DNA from: JAXMAR01 sp046350295
GTDB taxonomy: Bacteria; Planctomycetota; Planctomycetia; Gemmatales; Gemmataceae
Assembly: GCA_046350295.1 (NCBI GenBank)
Contig: JAXMAR010000053.1
Location: 1-49,350 of the forward strand
Length of the DNA: 49,350 bases
Direction: 5' to 3'
Within the stretch, counting starts at the first letter, position 1; each line of letters starts with the position of its first letter. This document shows, piece after piece, positions 43,101 through 49,350 of the stretch. The position numbers and the translations under genes were made by a program. The notes under the pieces were generated by a model. That model had not been told where the DNA came from. It ran no database searches and saw only the letters and a program-made list of their open reading frames with translations.

Positions 43101-43283
43101 GCAGCCGGCAAGCGCGAGACCGGCGAAGGCGAACCCCGCGGCTTTCAAGAAGTCGCGCCGATTGGAACGCGTCGGCTGAGTCGGGACGGGCTCGGGGAAT
43201 TCGTCGGCGACCGCTTCCAGAAAGGCGGCGTCGGCGTCGCGCTCCGCGGGGCTTTTCCAGTACGCTCGCGTCGTGGGCTTCAT
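40137..43283 (-). CDS. actB: ActB, Tat-exported molybdopterin-type/iron-sulfur subunit of ACIII
   Basis: A 1048-residue periplasmic subunit starting at ATG 43283 (MKPTTRAYWKS, the usual ActB opening); an upstream in-frame ATG at 43307 adds eight residues. A Tat signal is at about residues 40-66 (SNRRDFLKAAGFAFAGLALAGC). The B1 part (to about 700) resembles molybdopterin oxidoreductases, with CQACSAGCGLLVKCRDGRP, but ACIII members do not bind Mo. The B2 part (from about 775) is an iron-sulfur protein with CTGCSACVVACQ, CQHCGNAPCETVCP, CVGTRYCANNCPYK and CSFCIQRI, enough for three [4Fe-4S] and one [3Fe-4S] cluster. It starts 11 bases after actA. All domains are intact. Confidence 0.95.
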   Translation of the reverse strand: MKPTTRAYWKSPAERDADAAFLEAVADEFPEPVPTQPTRSNRRDFLKAAGFAFAGLALAGCSRPPQRLALPLIDQPEGMTPGRPLHYASTCQACSAGCGLLVKCRDGRPIKLEGNPDHALSRGGLCAVGQASLLGLYDRRRLAAPQKSGADSTWAQVDDAIRSGCAGIRRDRGKVRVLSHTILSPTTREQVDRFLSGFRAAGCDVQHVTYDLPSPSAILDAHRETHGVRVLPHYRLERADVLVSFDADFLGTWISPVEFTRAYVANRSFAGDPPRSSLHVQFESRLSLTGAKADQRHRILPGEIGLALTHLAKAIAAPERANVAWMSGSLEPAPIPLDALAQQLWEARGRALVLCGSQAVAEQKLCNLINDMLDAYGATLDIERPSLQKQANDAALHELVEDLKSGQIAGLFLLDCNPVYDLPCGPELAAALRRPTLLSAWCGERLDETAALAQYACPRPHYLASWSDAEPVVGSLSLAQPTFPPVGNTRSVLESLSAWSGELRSARQLVRDHWQRRVFPRQTRERDFDAFWDKATHDGFVEVDVTPFPPREFALGVVHPIPRAERPAEGSLALVCHAGMTMFDGSHAYNPWLHELPDPITKVTWDNYVSLSPATARRLGVDEGAIVRVEADGVTLEAPVILQPGQHDGVAAIPLGYGSKLSERFADIGPRWLEARPTLNENGQVGWNAAPFLLLERTELQCRRRSARLTPTGRRHLVAGTPTHTSRSVPAALAPPGHARRPMIQETTLDGLNAPRPAAVPLPTLWPADHPAAGPRWGMVIDLSKCTGCSACVVACQAENNIPVVGKDEVYRQREMHWLRIDRYYADRPAAAGAAPAGDVDVAFQPMMCQHCGNAPCETVCPVLATVHSSEGLNQQVYNRCVGTRYCANNCPYKVRRFNWFNYPRDDAGENLVLNPDVTVRSRGVMEKCSFCIQRIQEAKIEARRLGLPLDAMNLQTACQQSCPAQAIHFGDLNRPLDPPLAAAGAVAATPGGGPLAGVSALLPRPPQVAQLARDRRAYQVLEELNVQPGVHYLKVVRNRPAEERRHG

Positions 43284-43294
43284 GAATCGCTCTC

Positions 43295-43930
43295 TCAAAA
43301 ATGGCAAGCGGCGCAGTCGAGCGACGCGTTCACTTTCCTGGCGGCGCCGGCTTTCTTGCCGGGAATGCCGTGGCGGTTGGCGTCACGATGGCAGTTGACG
43401 CACCAGCCCATCGACAGGCTCTCGACCTGGGTGACGCGCTCCATGGTCTCCACCGGGCCGTGACACTTCTTGCACTCGACGCCGGCGTGGATATGGGCGC
43501 GATGATCGAAATAGGCGAAGTCCGGCAGACTGTGCACGCGCACCCAGGGGATCGGCTGCGCCTTTTCCGCAACGCGCGCCCGGTTCTCGTCCAGACCATA
43601 CCAGTCGTAAAGTTTGCGGAGCTCGGCGGAGACGGCTTTCGGATCGGCGGCAAGCTCACCCGAGGACGCCGTGACGCTCTTGTGGCAATTCATGCACACG
43701 CTGGTCGCCGGAAAACCGGCATGCCGGCCCGTCTCCGCCCCGCCATGGCAATAAACGCAGGAAATCTGCAGTTCTCCCGCGTGCAGCCGGTGCGAGAACG
43801 CGATCGGTTGCTCCGGCTCGTAGCCCTGCTGATTGCCGGGCAGATGGTAGCTTTGCAGCTTGGGCATCAGGGCGACGACGCCGAAGGCCACCCCGACCAG
43901 CAGGAAAAGCGTCACAATGCGGCCGTTCAT
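43295..43930 (-). CDS. actA: ActA, pentaheme cytochrome c subunit of ACIII
   Basis: A 211-residue membrane-anchored cytochrome: one N-terminal helix (IVTLFLLVGVAFGVVALMP), then five heme sites CVYCH, CMNCH, CKKCH, CVNCH and CAACH. The last site is at the extreme C terminus. IAFSHRLHAGELQISCVYCH and FDHRAHIHAGVECKKCHGPVETM are typical of ActA. It would accept electrons from ActB and pass them to ActE or a soluble carrier. It begins nine bases after the narI stop, so the ACIII genes continue directly from the nitrate reductase genes. Confidence 0.94.
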   Translation of the reverse strand: MNGRIVTLFLLVGVAFGVVALMPKLQSYHLPGNQQGYEPEQPIAFSHRLHAGELQISCVYCHGGAETGRHAGFPATSVCMNCHKSVTASSGELAADPKAVSAELRKLYDWYGLDENRARVAEKAQPIPWVRVHSLPDFAYFDHRAHIHAGVECKKCHGPVETMERVTQVESLSMGWCVNCHRDANRHGIPGKKAGAARKVNASLDCAACHF

Positions 43931-43939
43931 GACTTCCTC

Positions 43940-44641
43940 CTAGCTCTCGGGCGTCGCCTTCTTGCCGTACCAGCGCACCACCTGCGCCTTGCGCCAGAGG
44001 TATGGGTTCGGGACGACAAGAATGTGGACCAGGCGGGTAAAGGGGAAGAAGCCGACGATGACGAAGGCGGTGACGATGTGCAGCTTCACCATGTGCGGCA
44101 TGGAGGCGACAAAGCTGATATCCGGGTTGAGCTTGACGAGAGACCAGAGATAGGGCGCCGCCGACGTCGCGAACCAGGACGAGCCCCAGGGATAGAAGAC
44201 CGCGGTGTAGATGCCGCTGATGATCTGGATCAAGAGCAGGGCGTAGATGATCCAGTCGGAAGGGCTGGTGACGAGCCGGACTTTCGGGTTCGTCCAGCGC
44301 CGCACCATGCCGGCGAGCAGACCGATCAGCGTCAACAGGGCGAAGACGAGGGCGCTCAATTCCAGGACGTAGAGCCGCAGCGGGTGACTGTTCCACCACA
44401 GGATCTCGCGCGGGATGAGGAAGGCGATGACATGGCCCACGACCACGGCGAGGATGCCGTAGTGAAACGGGACGAGGCCCCAGAAATGCTGGCGGTTCTC
44501 CAGGAACTGGCTGGAGAGGCTCGAGTAGGTGAAGCTCTGGGCGCGATAACGCTGGATGGTCACGAGGACCAGCGTGACCACCGCGACATACGGCAGCACC
44601 GCGAAGAGCAATTGATCGAGATAATGCGACCAGCTATCCAT
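43940..44641 (-). CDS. narI: Respiratory nitrate reductase gamma subunit (cytochrome b) NarI
   Basis: A 233-residue, five-helix diheme cytochrome b that oxidises quinol and anchors NarGH to the membrane. Heme-ligand histidines are visible in LVPFHYGILAVVVGHVIAFLIP (helix 2) and in HMVKLHIVTAFVIVGFFPFTRLVHIL (helix 5). The C-terminal LVHILVVPNPYLWRKAQVVRWYG is typical of the family. It starts eight bases inside the end of narJ, so translation is likely coupled. Confidence 0.95.
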   Translation of the reverse strand: MDSWSHYLDQLLFAVLPYVAVVTLVLVTIQRYRAQSFTYSSLSSQFLENRQHFWGLVPFHYGILAVVVGHVIAFLIPREILWWNSHPLRLYVLELSALVFALLTLIGLLAGMVRRWTNPKVRLVTSPSDWIIYALLLIQIISGIYTAVFYPWGSSWFATSAAPYLWSLVKLNPDISFVASMPHMVKLHIVTAFVIVGFFPFTRLVHILVVPNPYLWRKAQVVRWYGKKATPES

Positions 44642-45164
44642 GACACGCCTCCTCCAGCGCGGCGCCGTACGGGCTGAGGACCAACGCCTTGAGCGCCGCC
44701 AGCACGGACTCGTAGGGGCAGTTCTTGCCGGCCAGGCCTTGCAGCATCTTGTCGAGAGCGGGCAACAGGTATTTGCTGGCGAACCGGTCCGCTTCGCGCC
44801 CCGGCATGCGGGCCAGCGCCAGGAGGGCGTGCGTCAGGTGATCGGGCAACTCCGTCGACTCGGGCACGCCGAGCCGGCGCAGCGTCTGCCGCATCTCCAC
44901 CAGGAACTCGCCCCGGCTGTAGTTCTCGCCGAAAAGCTGCCAGCCGATTTCGAGCGAGCAGAGCGGATTGAGATCGAAGGCCTGCGTGTACAGCTCCTGC
45001 AGATCCTCCGTGGTCCGTCCCTCGATCTGTGCCGCGAAGGCGTCGAGCGCCGCGGCCGCGTCGGGGGTCCGCTGCACCTGGTCCCGGCAGGCGTCCAGGA
45101 GCGAATGGGTCCGTTCGCCGGGATAGGCGAGCAACCCGGCCAGAAGGTCGTAGGTGTGAGACAT
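44634..45164 (-). CDS. narJ: Nitrate reductase assembly chaperone NarJ
   Basis: A 176-residue cytoplasmic all-helical chaperone needed to insert the molybdenum cofactor into NarG and to assemble NarGHI. The ATG at 45164 shares one base with the narH stop (TGATG); a GTG one codon earlier is also in frame. Family features include LLAYPGERT, LQELYTQAFDLNPLCSLEIGWQLFGENYSRGEFLVEM and LPDHLTHALLALARM. Length is within the usual NarJ/TorD range. Order H-J-I is canonical. Confidence 0.93.
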   Translation of the reverse strand: MSHTYDLLAGLLAYPGERTHSLLDACRDQVQRTPDAAAALDAFAAQIEGRTTEDLQELYTQAFDLNPLCSLEIGWQLFGENYSRGEFLVEMRQTLRRLGVPESTELPDHLTHALLALARMPGREADRFASKYLLPALDKMLQGLAGKNCPYESVLAALKALVLSPYGAALEEACHG

Positions 45165-46657
45165 CACAGGCCCCTCCTCGGTCCGGACAGGAAGCCGAAG
45201 CCCGCTTCCTGGCGATGCTCGTGCGGGTCGCGCATCATCTCGATGGCCTCCTCGCGATGCATCGGCGGAATCACGAAGCGATCGTCGAACGTGCAGAGCG
45301 AGGTGAGACGGTAGATCGCCTCGGCCTCATCGGGCGAGCACTCGGCCTCGCGCAGCACGCGCTCGGCCGTCGGCATGTCGATATCGCCGACGGTGACGGC
45401 GCGGCGATAGATGCGCACCGCTTTCTGCTTGGCCAGGGCGTAGCGGACCTTTCCCTCGTGGCCCGCGCCGAAGAGACTGGCGAGAAACTGCATCGGCACC
45501 CGCGCCTGATCGATGTCGTGAAACAGGTCGGTCGAGACGTGGTCCACCGGCCCTTCCTCCTCGCGCGTCGCCATCACGGGCGAGAGTGGCGGGACATAGA
45601 AGAGCATCGGCAGCGTGCGGTACTCGATGTGCGGCGGCAGGGCCAGCTTCCAGACTTTCACGAACCGGTACACCGGCGACTTCTGGGCCGAGTCGATCAC
45701 CGCATCGTCGATGCCGTTGGCCCGCGCCGCCGCAATCACCTGCGGATCGTTCGGATCGAGGATCATGTCGCGATGGGCGTCGACCAGCTCCGCGTCGGAG
45801 CGCTTGGCCACCGCCTCGATCTGGTCCGCGTCGTAGAGCAAGACGCCGAGGTAGCGAATCCGTCCGACGCAGGAATGGAAGCAGGCGGGCGCCTGGCCGG
45901 TTTCCAGGCGCGGGAAGCACAGGATGCACTTCTCGGATTTGCCGGTGAACCAGTTGTAAAAGACCTTCTTGTAGGGACAGGCCGCCACGCAGGCGCGCCA
46001 GGCGCGGCAGCGCTGCTGATCGACCAGGACGATGCCGTCCTCGCCGCGCTTGTACAGGGCGCCGGACGGGCAGGCGGCCACGCAGGACGGGTTCAGGCAG
46101 TGATTGCAGATGCGCGGGAAGTAGAAGTAGACGAGGCGCTCGATCGCGAAAAGTTGCTGGCGCTGCTCGTCGCTGACGTTCTTCAGATTGGGATCGTTCG
46201 CGGCGTAGATGGGGGAGCCGCCCAGGTCGTCGTCCCAGTTGGGGCCGGACTCGATGTCGATCGGTTCCCCGGTCACCAGCGAGAGAGGAATCGCGGTGGG
46301 CTGATCGTTACTTTCCGGGGCGTTGAAGAGGTGCTGGTAATCGTAAGTCCACGGCTCGTAGTAATCATCCATGCTCGGCTGGTGCGGATTGTGGAAGATG
46401 TTGAAGATGGTCTTGGTCTTGCTGGTGGAGCGCAGCTCGAGCTTTTCCTGAAACGTCACCCAGCCCCCCTTGAACTTGTCCTGGTCCTCCCACTGGACCG
46501 GGTAACCGGTTCCCGGCCTGGTCTCGACGTTGTTCCACCACATGTATTCCGTCCCCTTGCGGTCGGTCCACACGTTCTTGCAGGCGATGCTGCACGTATG
46601 GCAACCGATGCACTTGTCGAGGTGGAACACCATCGCAATCTGCGAGCGGACGTTCAT
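45164..46657 (-). CDS. narH: Respiratory nitrate reductase beta subunit (iron-sulfur) NarH
   Basis: A 497-residue electron-transfer subunit. The ATG at 46657 begins MNVRSQIAMVFHLDKCIGC, the classical NarH start; the frame runs further upstream only into repeat sequence. Cluster motifs: CIGCHTCSIACKNVW, CNHCLNPSCVAACPSGALY, CRAWRACVAACPYKKVFYNW (Trp replacing one Cys, as expected for the [3Fe-4S] centre), and CILCFPRLETGQAPACFHSC. The C-terminal NarH-specific region is complete. No Shine-Dalgarno-like site is seen in the repeat-derived sequence upstream. A four-helix-bundle cassette separates it from narG. Confidence 0.95.
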   Translation of the reverse strand: MNVRSQIAMVFHLDKCIGCHTCSIACKNVWTDRKGTEYMWWNNVETRPGTGYPVQWEDQDKFKGGWVTFQEKLELRSTSKTKTIFNIFHNPHQPSMDDYYEPWTYDYQHLFNAPESNDQPTAIPLSLVTGEPIDIESGPNWDDDLGGSPIYAANDPNLKNVSDEQRQQLFAIERLVYFYFPRICNHCLNPSCVAACPSGALYKRGEDGIVLVDQQRCRAWRACVAACPYKKVFYNWFTGKSEKCILCFPRLETGQAPACFHSCVGRIRYLGVLLYDADQIEAVAKRSDAELVDAHRDMILDPNDPQVIAAARANGIDDAVIDSAQKSPVYRFVKVWKLALPPHIEYRTLPMLFYVPPLSPVMATREEEGPVDHVSTDLFHDIDQARVPMQFLASLFGAGHEGKVRYALAKQKAVRIYRRAVTVGDIDMPTAERVLREAECSPDEAEAIYRLTSLCTFDDRFVIPPMHREEAIEMMRDPHEHRQEAGFGFLSGPRRGL

Positions 46658-46789
46658 GTTCGTACCAGTTGTTAGTTGACGGTTGTTAGTTGGCAGTTGG
46701 GTCACAGTTGTTGGTTGGCAGTCCGGTTGCGGCTGGCACATGCTGCCAACTGCCAGCCATCAACTGCCAACTGCCTGCCAACTGCCAAG
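46658..46789. repeat. CAACTGCCAACTG-type repeat tract between narH and the four-helix-bundle gene
   Basis: A low-complexity tract built from short units (CAACTGCCA and its complement TTGGCAGTTG). One side reads GTTGTTAGTTGACGGTTGTT and TTGGTTGGCAG; the other reads CTGCCAACTGCCAGCC and further CAACTGCC copies. The two orientations can pair (GTTGGCAG with CTGCCAAC around a 21-base loop). A 24-base copy at 46750-46773 recurs in the same orientation at 47229-47252 with one mismatch. Confidence 0.85.
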
Positions 46790-47146
46790 TCACGCCAACG
46801 AGTTCAACAATCCGTTCAATCCGTTCAAGAGTCGAGCGACTTCGGAAAGGTGGCCATAAGGAGCCTCCTCGTCGCGCAGGAATCCGAGATTCTGGGAGAT
46901 CAGCAACTGGGTCTCCAACTCCAGCAGTGAGCCCTTGGCGTAGCCCAAACATTGGCGAAACTCTCCCTTCGTCAGTCGGCCTTGACCTTCTGCGATGTTG
47001 CTTGGAATCGACACGGCGGCACGTCGCATCTGACTGGTAAGTCCAAAGCGTTCGTCCTGAGGAAACCCTGAGGTGACACGATAGACCTCCGTCACCAGTG
47101 CCACGGCCTTCTGCCATACAATCAGCTCCTTGTAGTTCTTCTTCAT
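46790..47146 (-). CDS. Four helix bundle protein (23S rRNA intervening-sequence protein family)
   Basis: A 118-residue protein from ATG 47146, six bases after GGAG. The family pattern is clear: YKELIVWQKAVALVTEVYRVTSGFP, then FGLTSQMRRAAVSIPSNIAEGQGR, GEFRQCLGYAKGSLLELETQLLISQNLGFL, and a closing helix LSEVARLLNGLNGLLNSL. Members are encoded in 23S rRNA intervening sequences and at many scattered loci, and relatives act as accessory proteins of diversity-generating retroelements; a molecular function is not established for free-standing copies. It lies between narG and narH in the same orientation, within repeats. No reverse transcriptase is nearby. Confidence 0.9.
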   Translation of the reverse strand: MKKNYKELIVWQKAVALVTEVYRVTSGFPQDERFGLTSQMRRAAVSIPSNIAEGQGRLTKGEFRQCLGYAKGSLLELETQLLISQNLGFLRDEEAPYGHLSEVARLLNGLNGLLNSLA

Positions 47147-47228
47147 GGTCGTCTCCGTTGTTCGTGATGGATGGCTGGTCAAGAACAACTTCAACGATTT
47201 GTTTTCAACTTGCAACAACTTCTCTCCG

Positions 47229-47252
47229 CTGCCAACCATCAACTGCCAACTG
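47229..47252. repeat. Second copy of the 24-base direct repeat, at the narG stop
   Basis: CTGCCAACCATCAACTGCCA and the four bases following match the copy at 46750-46773 except at one position (A for G at the eighth base). It ends five bases from the narG stop codon at 47257-47259. The narG terminus therefore abuts the cassette boundary. Confidence 0.85.
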
Positions 47253-47256
47253 TCAA

Positions 47257-49350
47257 CTACCACCGTAACACCGGCAGCTTGCGCACCAGCACGTGCGTGT
47301 CGCGGTTGCAGCCGGTGGGGCCCCAGTAGTTGAAATGGAACGTGAACTGGCCGTAGCCGCCGGCCATCAGGTTTGGCTTGAGCCGGACGCGCGTCAGACT
47401 GTTGTGCCCGCCGGCGCGTTTGTCGCCGCGCAAGGGGGATTTGGGCACGCCGTGCGTGCGCTCCGGCGAGTGATACTGCAAGCAAATCCCGCGTGGCAAT
47501 CTTGCGCTGACGACGCAGCGCGTCACCACCACGCCGTTGTCGTTGTGCACCTCGACCCAGTCGTTATCGACGAGGCCCAGGTCGGCCGCGTCGTGATCGT
47601 TGATCCAGAGGGGATAGCAGCCGCGCGAGAGCGTCTCCATGCGCTCGTTGTCGCCGTAGGTCGAGTGGATGTGCCACTTGCCGTGGGGCGTCAGGTAGTT
47701 GAGGTTGAGCGCCTTGCTCGTGTCGGTCGTGAAAATCAGGTCGTTGTACTGCGTCGGCAGCGGCTTGGGCTTGTAAGTCGGGACGTGCTCGCCGAACTGC
47801 AGGTAGAGCGGATGGTCGAGATAGAAGTGCTGCCGGCCGGTCAGCGTGCGCCAGGGAACGAAGGCCTCGACGTTGTAGGTGAACGGCGCGTAGGCCCGGC
47901 CGTTCTCGATCAGGCCGGACCACATCGGGCTGTTGATGAAGCGTTGCGGCTGGGCCTGGATGCCCTTGTAGTTGACGCGCACGCCCCGGTTGCGCTCGGC
48001 GAGCTGACCAAGCGGCAAGCCCACCTTCTCTTCCAGGTTCTTGTAGGAGCGATAGGCCAGCTCGCCGTTGGTCACCGAGGCGAAGCGCAGGATGATGTCG
48101 CAGACCTGCTCGTCCTCGCGCAGGGATGGGAAACGCTGCCCGGACCAGGAGACGCACGGGAGCGACTTGAGCGCGTCGGCGTAGACGTCGTCAACCTTGT
48201 AGCTCGTGCCATGGGCGCCGAGGCCCGTCGTCTTCACCTGCGGGCCGTAGCTGATGAACTGGTTGTAAAGGTTGGCGTAATCGCGGGTGACCACGCGCAG
48301 GCCCGGCATGGTCTTGCCGGGGATGGCGTCGATCTCCCCCTTGCTCCAATCCTTGAGGCTGGGCTGCGCGATCTCGGCGGCCGTGTCGTGCGCCAGCGGG
48401 GAAGCGACGATGTCCTTGACGGGCGTCGGAAAATGCTTGGGCGCCAGCTCCGAAAAGCGTTTGCTGATGGCCGCGAAGATCTGCCAATCGCTCTTGGACT
48501 CCCAGCACGGGGGAACCGCTTTGGAGAGCGGATGGATGAAGCTGTGCATGTCGGTCGAGTTGAGGTCGGCCTTTTCATACCAGCTCGCCGCGGGCAGGAT
48601 GATGTCGGAATAGAGGGCCGACGTATCCATGCGGAAGTTCAGATCGACGACCAGGTCCATCTTTCCCAGGGGCGCCTTGTCGTGCCAGGTGACCTCCTTG
48701 ACGGAGTCCTTGGCGATGTCCTGGGCGATCGCGTTGGTGTGCGTGCCGAGATAGTGCTTGAGGAAGTACTCGTGCCCCTTGGCGCTGGCCATCAGGGCGT
48801 TGCCGCGCCAGATGAACCAGACGCGCGGCCAGTTTTCCGTGGCGTCGGGGTCTTCGACCGAGAAGCGCAGCTTCCTGGTCTTGAGCTGATCGACGACGGA
48901 GCGCACCACGTCTTCGTCCTTGGCCGCGCCGCCGGCTTCCGCCTCCCGGACAATGTCGAGCGGATTCTTGTTGAACTGCGGGTAGAACGGAAGCCAGCCA
49001 TTCTTGACCGCGCGGACCTGCAAGTCCATGGTGTGGCCGCGGGCAAGCGAGCCGGCGGGCTGATGCTGCGGCACGGTGTGATAGTCGGTGAACTCTTTTT
49101 CATAGCGCCATTGATCGGTGTTGACGTAGTGCCAGCTCGGTGCGTTCTGCAGGCGGATCGCCGGGACCCAGTCGCGGGCGAACGCGATGGACGACCAGGA
49201 TTCCATTGGCGCCAGCTTTTCCTGGCCGACGTAGTGCGCCAGCCCGCCGCCGTTGACGCCGACGCAGCCGCAGAACATGAGGGCGTGGATGCCGGCCCGG
49301 TACATCAGATTGTTGTGGTACCAGTGGTTCACGCCGGCGCCGATGATGAT
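47257..49350 (-). CDS. narG: Respiratory nitrate reductase alpha subunit NarG (partial, N terminus beyond window)
   Basis: The C-terminal 697 codons of the catalytic molybdenum subunit; the frame is open to the right edge (IIIGAGVNHWYHNNLMYRAG), so about 500 or more N-terminal residues are missing, including the FS0 cluster. Visible NarG text includes HALMFCGCVGVNGGGLAHYVGQEK, WRYEKEFTDYHT, ARGHTMDLQVRAVKNGWLPFYPQF, LVVDLNFRMDTSALYSDIILPAASWYEK, the DMHSFIHPLSKAV segment, and the cofactor-binding end (TPHGKWHIHSTYGDNERM, GPTGCNRDTHVLVRKLPV). This is the membrane-bound NarG type, not periplasmic NapA. It is first in the visible operon. Its stop lies at the edge of the repeat-bounded cassette. 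Confidence 0.95.
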   Translation of the reverse strand: MIIGAGVNHWYHNNLMYRAGIHALMFCGCVGVNGGGLAHYVGQEKLAPMESWSSIAFARDWVPAIRLQNAPSWHYVNTDQWRYEKEFTDYHTVPQHQPAGSLARGHTMDLQVRAVKNGWLPFYPQFNKNPLDIVREAEAGGAAKDEDVVRSVVDQLKTRKLRFSVEDPDATENWPRVWFIWRGNALMASAKGHEYFLKHYLGTHTNAIAQDIAKDSVKEVTWHDKAPLGKMDLVVDLNFRMDTSALYSDIILPAASWYEKADLNSTDMHSFIHPLSKAVPPCWESKSDWQIFAAISKRFSELAPKHFPTPVKDIVASPLAHDTAAEIAQPSLKDWSKGEIDAIPGKTMPGLRVVTRDYANLYNQFISYGPQVKTTGLGAHGTSYKVDDVYADALKSLPCVSWSGQRFPSLREDEQVCDIILRFASVTNGELAYRSYKNLEEKVGLPLGQLAERNRGVRVNYKGIQAQPQRFINSPMWSGLIENGRAYAPFTYNVEAFVPWRTLTGRQHFYLDHPLYLQFGEHVPTYKPKPLPTQYNDLIFTTDTSKALNLNYLTPHGKWHIHSTYGDNERMETLSRGCYPLWINDHDAADLGLVDNDWVEVHNDNGVVVTRCVVSARLPRGICLQYHSPERTHGVPKSPLRGDKRAGGHNSLTRVRLKPNLMAGGYGQFTFHFNYWGPTGCNRDTHVLVRKLPVLRW

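Larger units (their letters stand above)
46750..47252 (-). mobile_element. Candidate repeat-bounded four-helix-bundle cassette
   Basis: The segment from one 24-base direct repeat (46750-46773) to the other (47229-47252) holds a single complete gene for a four-helix-bundle protein. It interrupts an operon in which every other junction overlaps or is at most 11 bases in the nar-act part. There is no transposase or terminal inverted repeat. Mobility is inferred from the repeats, the odd location and the known habit of this protein family to sit in rRNA intervening sequences. Confidence 0.45.

Noticed and set aside
46658..46741. Longer narH start upstream of 46657
   Set aside because: The added residues translate repeat sequence, and the classical NarH opening MNVRSQIAMV begins at 46657.
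46790..47146. Diversity-generating retroelement around the four-helix-bundle gene
   Set aside because: No reverse transcriptase, template repeat or variable repeat is present; the flanking repeats are short CAACTGCCA units without adenine-specific differences.
1..49350. CRISPR arrays, tRNA or rRNA genes
   Set aside because: No regularly spaced repeats, tRNA-like cloverleaf with a recognisable T-loop, or rRNA signature was noticed; the window is almost continuously protein-coding.

Overview
The window is GC-rich and almost fully coding. It looks like a planctomycete: it has a DUF1549/DUF1553 - DUF1501 - PPC-domain gene trio, a DUF1559 prepilin-like protein, several lineage-type lipoproteins, and an alternative complex III (ACIII) operon. 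No tRNA, rRNA, CRISPR array or classical insertion sequence was seen.

Layout. Positions 1-12.5 kb (+ strand) hold mixed accessory genes: the end of an RND efflux pump, a sialidase-like secreted protein, an FkbO/Hyg5-type chorismatase, the planctomycete trio (4.3-9.9 kb, riddled with frameshifts up to about 8.8 kb), a dihydroorotate-dehydrogenase-like flavoprotein, a DUF1559 protein and a small lipoprotein. A class II DAHP synthase follows. Positions 14.1-24.7 kb (+) form a cytochrome c maturation island. It has ccmE-ccmF-ccmA-ccmB-ccmC-ccmD (System I, with a Cys-type CcmE and no ccmH or ccmG in view), two conserved-looking proteins of unknown function, then resB and ccsA (System II). Positions 24.9-31.4 kb hold multiheme electron-transfer genes. 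A 14-heme periplasmic cytochrome and an MtrB/PioB-like outer-membrane barrel (+) converge on a strong terminator with a 12-heme NapC-type membrane cytochrome and a tetraheme c554-like cytochrome (-).

Positions 31.5-49.35 kb (all -) are one unbroken, mostly overlapping run read from right to left: narG (cut by the window edge), a four-helix-bundle cassette, narH, narJ, narI, actA, actB, actC, actDE (fusion), actF (frameshifted), two narK-type transporters, an Rrf2 regulator with three cysteines, and hemN. A nitrate reductase, its transporters and a whole ACIII therefore seem to be transcribed together.

How it fits together (inference): the window encodes about 36 c-type heme sites (14+12+4+5+1). 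The adjacent maturation systems and the anaerobic heme gene hemN fit that demand. A membrane quinone pool could be served by NarGHI, ACIII and the NapC-type cytochrome, with the 14-heme/barrel pair offering a path across the outer membrane. The most notable points are the nar-act superoperon, the porin-cytochrome conduit in a planctomycete, the System I/System II mixture, and the repeat-flanked four-helix-bundle gene splitting narG from narH.
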